Assembly: GCF_010977575.1 (NCBI RefSeq) | Contig: NZ_CP048812.1 | Span: 3,348,001-3,412,000, forward strand | Source of the DNA: Halomonas socia | GTDB lineage: Bacteria; Pseudomonadota; Gammaproteobacteria; Pseudomonadales; Halomonadaceae | Direction of reading: 5' to 3' | Length of the DNA stretch: 64,000 nt | Part shown: positions 57,198 to 64,000 of the stretch, one piece after another | Numbering within the stretch: the first letter of the stretch is position 1 | How the letters are laid out: each line of letters begins with the position of its first letter | Translations under genes and position numbers: made by a program | Notes under the pieces: generated by a model | Seen by the model: the letters and a program-made list of their open reading frames with translations, nothing else | What the model was told of the DNA's origin: nothing | Databases searched by the model: none

Positions 57198-58112
57198 CTA
57201 CTCCACGGTGGTGATCACCGCATGACGTGGGTCGACGTGCCAGACCACGCCGACCCGGTCGCTGTGTTCGAGCTCGGCGATGACCTGGCCGCCCAGCAGC
57301 AGGATAATGGCGCCGACCTCGAGGCTCAGCAGCACTACGATCAGCGTGGCCAGCGAGCCGTAGACCACGTTGACGAACGAGATCTGGGCGAAGTAGACCA
57401 CCAGCAGCAGCCTGACTCCCTCCCATAGCAGCGCGGCCACGAAACCGCCTACCAGCGCCCGACGTAGCGCGATGCGTACCACTGGCAGCACCTTGTACAC
57501 GGCGCTGAACAGCGCGAACACGCCAACGAAGCTGAACAGATTAAGCGCTGCCTGTGAGAGTCTCGCCAGCGGCAGCTCGCGGCCTAGGATTGCCAGCCAC
57601 AGGTCGTTGATGGCGCTGGCCATCGACACCAGCAGGGTCAGCCCCAGGATGCCGCTGGCGAGCACCAGCATGAAGGCATAGGGCAGCAGTGCCGACACCC
57701 AGGCGCTGCGCCGACTGGGATTGTCGGGCTGGTGGAAGATGATCGCCATGGCATCTTCCAGCATGCGAAAAGCGAACGAGCTGAACAGCAGCAGTACCAG
57801 CAGCCCCAGGGTGCCGATGGCATCCCGCGAGTCGACCAGGGCGCGCACCGCGTCGAGCAGGATGTCGGCATGCGCCGGGGCCAGGTGCTGGGTCTGTACC
57901 GCCATCACGCCGAGCAGGTGCTGCTCGTCGACGACGCTTGCCAGCAGCACTGCCAGCAGCGCCAGCAGCGGCACCACCGAGAGCAGCACGTTGTAGCCTA
58001 CGCCGCCGGCCAGCAGGACGCCGCGATTGCGCATGAAGGCGACCACCACGCGCCACGCGAAGCGGGCCAGGCGGGGCAGTAGCGAGGCATGCCAGCGGCG
58101 CGTGGTTTGCAT
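57198..58112 (-). CDS. YihY/BrkB-family inner-membrane protein
   Basis: A 304-residue protein with six membrane helices. It has the family features GVLLAGGVGYNVLLSVVPLLALL near residues 30-52, SSFAFRMLEDAMAIIF, and WEGVRLLLVVYFAQISFVNVVYGSLATLIVVLLSLEV in the region 220-258. Formerly called RNase BN or virulence factor BrkB, the family has no established enzyme activity; a transport role is suspected. Start ATG 58112. Confidence 0.92.
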   Translation of the reverse strand: MQTTRRWHASLLPRLARFAWRVVVAFMRNRGVLLAGGVGYNVLLSVVPLLALLAVLLASVVDEQHLLGVMAVQTQHLAPAHADILLDAVRALVDSRDAIGTLGLLVLLLFSSFAFRMLEDAMAIIFHQPDNPSRRSAWVSALLPYAFMLVLASGILGLTLLVSMASAINDLWLAILGRELPLARLSQAALNLFSFVGVFALFSAVYKVLPVVRIALRRALVGGFVAALLWEGVRLLLVVYFAQISFVNVVYGSLATLIVVLLSLEVGAIILLLGGQVIAELEHSDRVGVVWHVDPRHAVITTVE

Positions 58113-58239
58113 CGATATCTCCTGATGGATGAGGCTCCTTGGCTATCCGTCGTCACGTGGTTATCGTAACCTGCGGCCATGCCTTGGTTTCAGGGTACTC
58201 TCCACCGCGCTCGCCATCCATCTGCAGGGAGCTTGACGA

Positions 58240-60315
58240 TTGCACGACGCAGGACACATACCCGGTACCTGGCGCCACACCCTTGCGTTCATTCTCGCCT
58301 TCGTGCTCCTGCTTGGTCTCGGCTGGCAGGGCATGCGCGTGCAGCAGGCGCTGATAAATGCCAATGCCGAGGTCAATCACAGCCTCGAGTTGATCACCGT
58401 CATCCAGGACATGCTGCTGACGCTGCAGGATGTCGAGACCGGTGAGCGGGGGTTCGTGATCACCGGCCAGCCGGCCTATCTGCAACCCTATCGTCAGGCC
58501 CGCGAGCGGATCGCCGACGAGCGCGCAGCGCTGCAGCAGCTGTTGGAGCGCCGCAGCGTCGCCGACCAGCAGGCCCTGGCCGAGCTCGATGCACTGATCG
58601 CACAGCGCCTCGAGATCAGTGGAGCCAATATCACGGTGCGCGAGAGCGACGGCCTGGAAGCCGCCTCGCTGCGTCTGCTGGCGGCGGGAGGACGCCAGAC
58701 CATGGATCGTCTGCGTCTCAGCCTCGATGTCCTGGAGCGCGATGAGCGCAGCCGCCTGGCCGCGGATACCCAGCGCGCCGCCGAGCAGGCCGAGCGGGCG
58801 CGCTGGCTGGGTTTGTTCGGTGCGCTGTTGACCGGCGGCCTGCTGCTGGCGGCGTTTATGTCGGTCAGTCGCAACCTGCGGCTGCGCCGTCAGCTGGCGC
58901 TCGAGGCGCGGCAGCGCGAGGCGCGCATGGCGGCACTGCTCGAGGCGGTGCCCGATGAGCTCTACCGGATCGTGCCGGGGCAAGGGGTGAGCCGGTTGCG
59001 CCAGCAGGATCCGGCAGCGCCGCCGGTGGACGCGGCCTTTGCCGAGGAGTTGCTCGGACGTCTTGGCGATGACGATGAGCCGCTGCATAGCTTCATGTGG
59101 CGCGCCGCCAGCGGTGACGAGTTCGAAGTGCGCATGCTGCCGACCCGCGGCGGCGAGTACCTGGCGGTGTGCCGTGATGTGACCGACCGCCTGCGCAGCC
59201 GGCGGCGGTTGCGTGACCAGCAGACCTTCCTGCGCAGCATCGTCGATGCCGACGAAAACCTGATCTTCGCCCGCGACGTCAGCGGCCGCTTTCGCATGTG
59301 CAACCAGGCATTCGCTGCCTTTCTGGGCGCAAGCCCTAGCCACCTGGAGGGGCGTAGCGCCGCCGAGCTGCGCCACGGCCAGTGCCTGCTGCCGCTGATG
59401 GCCGGTGACAGCGAGCTGCTGGCCGGCAAGCCGGAGCAACGTGCCATGGCCCTCGAGGTGCAGGACGCCCAGGGACAGACCCGCTGGCTGCAGCTGCTCA
59501 AGCGCCTGCTGACGCTATCCGACGGCAGCCGCTACTTGTTGGCGGTGGCGGTGGATATCACCGGGCGGCGAGAGATGGAGCGCATGAAGGCCGAGTTCAT
59601 TGCCACCGTCAGTCATGAGTTGCGTACCCCCTTGACGGCCATCCGCGGCGTCGTAAGCATGCTCAATAGCGGCACGGCGGGTGACATGCCCGAGGCGGCC
59701 ACGCCGCTGCTGGAGATCGCCGATCACAACAGCGCGCGGCTGGTACACCTGATCAACGATATCCTCGATATCGAAAAGCTCGAATCCGGCCGCCTGTCGT
59801 TTCACTGGGAGGCGCTGCCGCTGGCAACGCTGGTCGAGGCGGCACTGCGCGACAACACGCCGCTGGCGGCGAGCTTCGACGTTACCCTGGCAGCCGACGG
59901 GAAGCCCGTCGATGCCTTGGTCGAGGTGGACCGCCACCGCTTCGACCAGGTCATGGCCAATTTGATCTCCAACGCCTGCAAGCACTCGCCGCCGGGCTCG
60001 CGGGTGGTCGTCACCCAGGCGCAGCGCGGATCGAGCTGGCTGGAGGTTGCAGTCAGCGATCAAGGCACAGGGATTCCGCTGGCGTTCCAGCCGCGAGTCT
60101 TCGAGCGCTTTGCCCAGGCCGATGCCTCGGATCGGCGGCGTACCGGCGGCACCGGGCTGGGCCTGTCGATCACCCGCGCGCTGGTCGAAGAGATGCGCGG
60201 CGAGATCGACTTTACCTCGACGCCGGGCGAGGGCAGCTGTTTCCGGATACGACTGCCGCGCCGTGATCCATCGTGGGGTGCGATGAAGCGCAGCGGACCG
60301 TGGGGCGGCGAGTAG
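58240..60315 (+). CDS. CHASE3-PAS sensor histidine kinase
   Basis: A 691-residue membrane kinase. Helix 1 (about 10-28), CHASE3 domain (about 38-180, with DVETGERGFVITGQPAYLQPY), helix 2 (about 185-207), a PAS domain (about 325-445), HisKA with the phospho-His in TVSHELRTPLTAIRG (near 459) and HATPase with NLISNACKHSPPGS (near 574) and GGTGLGLSITRAL. Start is TTG 58240 with GGAG eight bases before. No response-regulator gene is adjacent, so it is an orphan kinase. The stop lies three bases from the convergent serine hydrolase stop. Confidence 0.92.
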   Translation: MHDAGHIPGTWRHTLAFILAFVLLLGLGWQGMRVQQALINANAEVNHSLELITVIQDMLLTLQDVETGERGFVITGQPAYLQPYRQARERIADERAALQQLLERRSVADQQALAELDALIAQRLEISGANITVRESDGLEAASLRLLAAGGRQTMDRLRLSLDVLERDERSRLAADTQRAAEQAERARWLGLFGALLTGGLLLAAFMSVSRNLRLRRQLALEARQREARMAALLEAVPDELYRIVPGQGVSRLRQQDPAAPPVDAAFAEELLGRLGDDDEPLHSFMWRAASGDEFEVRMLPTRGGEYLAVCRDVTDRLRSRRRLRDQQTFLRSIVDADENLIFARDVSGRFRMCNQAFAAFLGASPSHLEGRSAAELRHGQCLLPLMAGDSELLAGKPEQRAMALEVQDAQGQTRWLQLLKRLLTLSDGSRYLLAVAVDITGRREMERMKAEFIATVSHELRTPLTAIRGVVSMLNSGTAGDMPEAATPLLEIADHNSARLVHLINDILDIEKLESGRLSFHWEALPLATLVEAALRDNTPLAASFDVTLAADGKPVDALVEVDRHRFDQVMANLISNACKHSPPGSRVVVTQAQRGSSWLEVAVSDQGTGIPLAFQPRVFERFAQADASDRRRTGGTGLGLSITRALVEEMRGEIDFTSTPGEGSCFRIRLPRRDPSWGAMKRSGPWGGE

Positions 60316-60318
60316 GTG

Positions 60319-61344
60319 TTATTCGCCCTCGAGCAGCGTCTCGACCAGGCCATTGAGCTGCTGCTGGAACTGGCCGCCGGGGGAGGGGGGATTGGGGTTC
60401 GAGGTGATTGCGATCGTCAGCTTGCGTTCGGGAATCACATACAGCGCCTGGCCGCCGAAGCCGCGGCCGTAATAGGCCGGTGCCTCGGCCAGGGTGGTGA
60501 TGAACCAGCCGTAGCCGTAGCCGTCGTTGGTCCATGGCGAGCTGCCGCGGGCGTTCCATGAGCGCTCGACCCAACCCTCGGGCAGGATGCGCTGGCCGTT
60601 GAGCTGGCCGTCGTGGCGATACAGTTCGCCGATCTGGATCAGCGCCCGCGGCGATAGCAGCATATCGTTACCGCCGAAATAGACGCCCTGAGGGTCGCGC
60701 GCCCAGGCTGGAATATTGATCGACAACGGCTCGCCGAGCAGCCGCTGGGCGAGCGCCAGGGTCGATTCGCCGCTGGCGCGGGTCAGCGCCGCCGAGAGCA
60801 GGTGGCTGGAGCCGGTGGAGTAGAGCATGCGTCCACCGGGCTCGTCGACGAATGGTCGACGCAGGGCGTCTGCGACCCAGTCGGGACTGGCCACCCAACT
60901 GCCGTAGTTGCCGCCGGAGGTTCGCTCGAGCCCGGCCTGCAGTGCCAGCAAATGCCCGACAGTGATGTCATTAACGCGTGGGTCGGCGTCGGCGGGTACG
61001 CGATCACCCAACAGCTCGGCCAGCGACTGGTCGGCATCCTCGATCACCCCGGCCTCAATGGCTGCACCGGTGAGGGCTGCCAGCACCGTCTTCGACAGCG
61101 ACTTGACGTTGGCCGGCGTGGCGGGGCCGGGACCGCCCTGATGATGCTCGAGGACGATCTCGCCGTCATGGGCCACCACCAGTGCGTGTACCCTGTCGAG
61201 CCGCTCGGTGGCCGCCTGCATGGCTACCAGGGCCTGCTCGGAGGGGGCGCTGGCAGCTGCGCTGGCGGCCATCAGCCCACCCAGGGCAAGGCTTGCCAGC
61301 GCGCTGAGGAAGGCACGTGTCCCTCCCGGGGGCGAGACGGGCAT
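60319..61344 (-). CDS. Serine hydrolase (class C beta-lactamase-like), exported
   Basis: A 341-residue protein with an N-terminal signal (about 10-32). It has the Ser-x-x-Lys motif SLSK (S82, K85) and Tyr175 in LYSTGSSH, as in class C beta-lactamases, DD-peptidases and esterases of that family. GYGWFITT and YYGRGFGGQALYVIPE follow, as in family members. It could be a peptidase or esterase; resistance is not implied. Confidence 0.88.
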   Translation of the reverse strand: MPVSPPGGTRAFLSALASLALGGLMAASAAASAPSEQALVAMQAATERLDRVHALVVAHDGEIVLEHHQGGPGPATPANVKSLSKTVLAALTGAAIEAGVIEDADQSLAELLGDRVPADADPRVNDITVGHLLALQAGLERTSGGNYGSWVASPDWVADALRRPFVDEPGGRMLYSTGSSHLLSAALTRASGESTLALAQRLLGEPLSINIPAWARDPQGVYFGGNDMLLSPRALIQIGELYRHDGQLNGQRILPEGWVERSWNARGSSPWTNDGYGYGWFITTLAEAPAYYGRGFGGQALYVIPERKLTIAITSNPNPPSPGGQFQQQLNGLVETLLEGE

Positions 61345-61636
61345 AGGGGGATCTCCTTGTAGGTTGGCCCGGCTTCGAGCCGCATCGGGTGCGGTTGGTT
61401 CCCGCCAGTCGCGGCAACGGTGGCGGTACCTCCTCTTCGTCCTGCCCCCGGCATCCCTCGTTAGGAGCCACTATGCTAGCTAGCCTTGGTGGCAGGGCGC
61501 GGCAGGTGTGCAAGGCGGCTGAGGGCTGCTAGGCTTGAATCGTCGGCGAAACGAACGCCGGCCGGTCTGGGCAATGCCGTGCCGTCAGGAAGACGCCGCA
61601 TTGTTCATTATCTACCCCACTGCAAGGAGTGCTGCC

Positions 61637-61711
61637 ATGCGAAGCATCATCTATATCATCGGTTTGATCGTCGTGGTCATGTTCGTACTGTCGCTGCTCG
61701 GCCTGCTCTGA
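61637..61711 (+). CDS. 24-residue single-helix membrane protein
   Basis: A very short frame, MRSIIYIIGLIVVVMFVLSL plus four residues, that is one hydrophobic helix with a single positive charge at the start (inside-positive). AAGGAG lies nine bases before the ATG. A short gap of 15 bases leads to the next lipoprotein gene, so they may share a transcript. It resembles small regulatory membrane peptides; no family assigned. Confidence 0.65.
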   Translation: MRSIIYIIGLIVVVMFVLSLLGLL

Positions 61712-61726
61712 GCCGGGATCGGCGGT

Positions 61727-62329
61727 ATGGCCATGTACGGCAAGTCCCGCTGTCAGCCGCTACTGGCGGTGGGGCTGGCGTTGACCGTCACGCTACTCGG
61801 CGGTTGCGCCGCACGGGTCATGCCCGAATCACAGCTCGACACCCCGCAGCCGGTTTATCTGGTCGACCACGGTCGTCACGCCAGCCTGGTAATTCCCCAC
61901 GAGGATGGTCTCACGCGCTACTCATTCGGTGAGTGGCGCTGGTACGTGGAGGGCCGGCGTGGCGTCATGGCTGGATTGTCGGCTCTGCTATGGCCGACCG
62001 CTGGCGGACTCGGCCGCAAGGAGTACGCAGCGCTCGAGGCGCCGCCGCTGCCTGCGCGGGTTACGCCTGAAGGTCGCCAGCAGGTGTATGCCTTGAACGC
62101 CGAAGCAGTGCGTATCGAGGCGCTGCGTCGACGGCTCGATTCCTATCATGCCGGTGCGCCCGAGTCGCCTGTCTACAGTGAAACCTTCGGGCTCTATTTC
62201 GTGCCCTACTCCCGTGACTACTGGGCCGGACATCAGTCCAACCTCAAGGTCGTGGAGTGGTTGCAGGAACTCGGCATGGAGGTGCGGGGGTCGGCTTGGT
62301 TATCGCGTTGGCGCATCGTGGAAGAGTGA
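61727..62329 (+). CDS. Lipoprotein, DUF2459-like
   Basis: A 200-residue protein with a lipoprotein signal (LLAVGLALTVTLLGGC; lipobox LGGC near Cys27). The mature part has VYLVDHGRHASLVIP and FGEWRWYVEGRRG, resembling DUF2459 or related cysteine-hydrolase-like families, where a His near HGRH would be catalytic. The match is from memory and moderate. It lies just after the 24-residue membrane peptide. Confidence 0.65.
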   Translation: MAMYGKSRCQPLLAVGLALTVTLLGGCAARVMPESQLDTPQPVYLVDHGRHASLVIPHEDGLTRYSFGEWRWYVEGRRGVMAGLSALLWPTAGGLGRKEYAALEAPPLPARVTPEGRQQVYALNAEAVRIEALRRRLDSYHAGAPESPVYSETFGLYFVPYSRDYWAGHQSNLKVVEWLQELGMEVRGSAWLSRWRIVEE

Positions 62330-62493
62330 TATCCCATCACCCGGGCGAAGGCGAGTGTCTCATGAAGAGGTAGGACAATCGGCAAGCTCGCTTTTCTGAT
62401 TGCCGCGAGTGTGTATGCTGAATGGTGAGCCTTACCCTAGCGTCGTGTAGGCAGTGGCGGCGTCCATACGCAGTTACCAAGGGGAAACCACAG

Positions 62494-63477
62494 ATGGCAC
62501 AACAATCGATGAGTGAACTCTCACGAGACAACCGGGTACGCATTCTCGCCGGCGTGGCGGTGATCGCGCTGATCTACGCGCTGATTGCCAGCTCCGGGGC
62601 GAGTTCTGCTCGCGAGGAGCGCGATAGTCTCGAGGAGCGCGTGGCGGTGCTCGAAGGCGAGAACGATGCGTTGCGCAGCGAAGTCGATACCTTCGCCGAG
62701 GCCCAGGGCAGCGTCGAAGAGGCGCAGCAAGAGCTGTCCGCGCTCGAAGCCGATGCCGAGTCGGCCCGCGAGCGCCTTGCCGAGGTCGAGAACGAACTGG
62801 CCGACAGCGAGTCGCAGCTGGCCGAGCAGGAGGCCGCCTACGAGCAACGCCAGGCCGAACAGGAAGAGGAACTCGAGACGCGCCGTCAGGAGCAGGAGGA
62901 CGAACTGGCCACGCGTCGCGACGAGCTTGAAGCTCAGATCGAGGAACTCGACCAGCAGTCACAGTCGCTGGACGAGGAGATTGCCCAGAAGCAGGCGGAG
63001 CTAGAGACGCTGGAGACCCAGGCCGAGGAAGCCCGTGAAGCCCGCGATAGTGCCCGCGAGGAGTTCGAGGGGCTCGAGGAACAGATCGCCGAGTCCGAGG
63101 GGCGCCAAGCCGAGCTGACCAGCCAGGTCGAGTCTGACCAGGCGCGCATCGAGGCGCTGCAGGAGGAGATCGAGGCGCTGGAAGGCCAGGCCGAAGAGCG
63201 TGAGGCGACGCTCGAGGAACTGGACGCCCAGATTGCGGCCTCCCAGCGTAGCTTCGACCATGTCGAGGAGGGGCTCGACGCCGCCCTCAGCGAGTACGAG
63301 GCAACTCAGTCACAGGTCGATGAGGCCGAGGCGCGTCTCAATGAACTCTCCGAGCAGACCAGCGCACGCACGGAACAGCTGGAGCGTCTTGAAGCCCAGT
63401 TGGCCAACTGGCGCGAGGAGCTGAGTGAGCTCGAGTCCAGCCTCGAGGCGGCCGCCGAGCAGCAAGTCGAGGACTGA
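62494..63477 (+). CDS. Membrane-anchored acidic coiled-coil protein
   Basis: A 327-residue protein: about 15 polar residues, one membrane helix (VRILAGVAVIALIYALIA, near 17-34), then nearly 290 residues of unbroken heptad-like coiled coil rich in Glu and Gln, strongly acidic, without prolines. The composition resembles myosin-like or SMC-like rods; homology searches may give false hits. ATG 62494 with AAGGGGAA upstream is chosen over earlier in-frame codons. A strong terminator follows. It may tether or space envelope parts. Function unknown. Confidence 0.82.
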   Translation: MAQQSMSELSRDNRVRILAGVAVIALIYALIASSGASSAREERDSLEERVAVLEGENDALRSEVDTFAEAQGSVEEAQQELSALEADAESARERLAEVENELADSESQLAEQEAAYEQRQAEQEEELETRRQEQEDELATRRDELEAQIEELDQQSQSLDEEIAQKQAELETLETQAEEAREARDSAREEFEGLEEQIAESEGRQAELTSQVESDQARIEALQEEIEALEGQAEEREATLEELDAQIAASQRSFDHVEEGLDAALSEYEATQSQVDEAEARLNELSEQTSARTEQLERLEAQLANWREELSELESSLEAAAEQQVED

Positions 63478-63501
63478 TCTGGCGCCACGTCGAACGGCCG
63501 T

Positions 63502-63542
63502 GAGACGGCGGCGGGCGTGATGCCCGCCGCCGTCTCGTTTTT
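63502..63542 (+). terminator. Strong intrinsic terminator after the coiled-coil gene
   Basis: GAGACGGCGGCGGGC pairs perfectly with GCCCGCCGCCGTCTC around a five-base loop and is followed by GTTTTTC. Confidence 0.95.
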
Positions 63543-63655
63543 CTCGGGCTAAAGTTGAGCGCAGCGCTTGGTTATACTGCCCATCGCCGGGTTATACTCG
63601 ATGCTACACCGACCGGCCCTGGCCGGTCGCCATGATCGACCAGCAGGAGCAAGCC

Positions 63656-64000
63656 GTGATCGAAGGGGTAAAGCATATCGTTGCCGTGGCCTCGGGCAAG
63701 GGGGGCGTGGGCAAGTCCACCGTGACCGTCAATCTGGCGCTGGCGATGGCCGCCGAAGGCTATCGGGTGGGGTTGCTCGACGCTGATATCTACGGGCCCA
63801 GCCAGGCGCAGATGCTGGGCATCGGCGAAGGCGTGCGGCCGCAGCAGGCCGGCGAGAACCACTTCCAGCCGCTCGAGGCCCACGGCATTCAGGCGATGTC
63901 GATGGCCTTCATGGTCGATATCAACGAGCCGATGGTATGGCGTGGGCCGATGGTTGCCGGGGCCTTCCAGCAGATGCTCAACCAAACCGCCTGGAACGAC
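63656..64000 (+). CDS. mrp: Iron-sulfur carrier protein Mrp/ApbC, partial
   Basis: The first 115 residues of a P-loop ATPase for Fe-S cluster delivery: VIEGVKHIVAVASGKGGVGKST (deviant Walker A) and LLDADIYGPSQAQMLG. The gene runs past the right edge. GTG 63656 has AGGAG at ideal spacing; an in-frame ATG at 63632 would add eight residues. The N-terminal DUF59-type domain found in some Mrp proteins is absent or lies outside this start. Usually it neighbours metG, but not here. Confidence 0.92.
   Translation, partial: MIEGVKHIVAVASGKGGVGKSTVTVNLALAMAAEGYRVGLLDADIYGPSQAQMLGIGEGVRPQQAGENHFQPLEAHGIQAMSMAFMVDINEPMVWRGPMVAGAFQQMLNQTAWND

Overview
The window is chromosomal DNA from a high-GC gammaproteobacterium, most likely of the Halomonadaceae (Halomonas-like). 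This rests on the conserved blocks (fxsA-groES-groEL, ihfB-lapA-lapB next to pyrF, sdhE-cptA facing nadB, uvrY-uvrC-pgsA-tRNA Gly/Cys/Leu, rsxB-nth, yadG/yadH-type ABC genes), on acidic proteins, and on a CstA/cory-CC-star/ArsA cluster. The genus is an inference; no marker was compared by search.

Layout. 1-3190: an IS66-family element (68-2527, exact 8-bp target duplication GGTTAGAC) lies in non-coding, apparently structured DNA downstream of groEL that may be the 5' part of a group II intron. 3191-8282: groEL, groES (with a clear sigma-32 promoter), fxsA, an SDR dehydrogenase, a ComEA-like protein, pyrF. 8289-12546: lapB, lapA, ihfB, sdhE, cptA, nadB. 12655-16189: three tRNA genes with their own promoter, pgsA, uvrC, uvrY. 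16436-20542: tRNA-Ala, argF, grxD, rnt, argG, a HlyU-type protein. 20683-28611: signalling genes, namely a DUF294 protein, an EAL-HDOD protein, and a tightly coupled operon of receiver protein, membrane PAS/DEDDh exonuclease, two-helix membrane protein and transporter-like histidine kinase. 28707-33859: GST remnant, cstA, cory-CC-star, ArsA-type ATPase and a carboxysomal-type carbonic anhydrase homologue. 33880-44080: nth, an unusual rsxB, a CHASE4-GGDEF cyclase, metG, polB, thiI. 44327-52084: yfcG-type GST, VOC protein and lipoprotein, a large class A PBP, an acyltransferase coupled to a beta-lactamase-fold hydrolase, a parvulin. 52256-64000: ABC exporter, yejK, several small envelope or unknown genes, a CHASE3 histidine kinase, a serine hydrolase, an acidic coiled-coil protein and the start of mrp.

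The genes are mainly housekeeping (folding, amino-acid and NAD synthesis, repair, tRNA modification), with carbon-starvation transport, c-di-GMP and two-component signalling, and envelope maintenance. Two kinds of small non-coding element stand out: a three-copy structured repeat whose basal stem covaries between copies (31637-31756, 44178-44312, 52134-52196), and a MITE-like inverted-repeat element (46124-46290) whose CTAG end supplies the stop codon of the PBP gene.

Three genes (tnpC, uvrC, the exonuclease gene) are broken by single-base losses, and a fourth anomaly (the VOC-lipoprotein fusion) fits the same explanation. All four fall in short runs of one base, so assembly errors should be excluded before these are treated as real pseudogenes.
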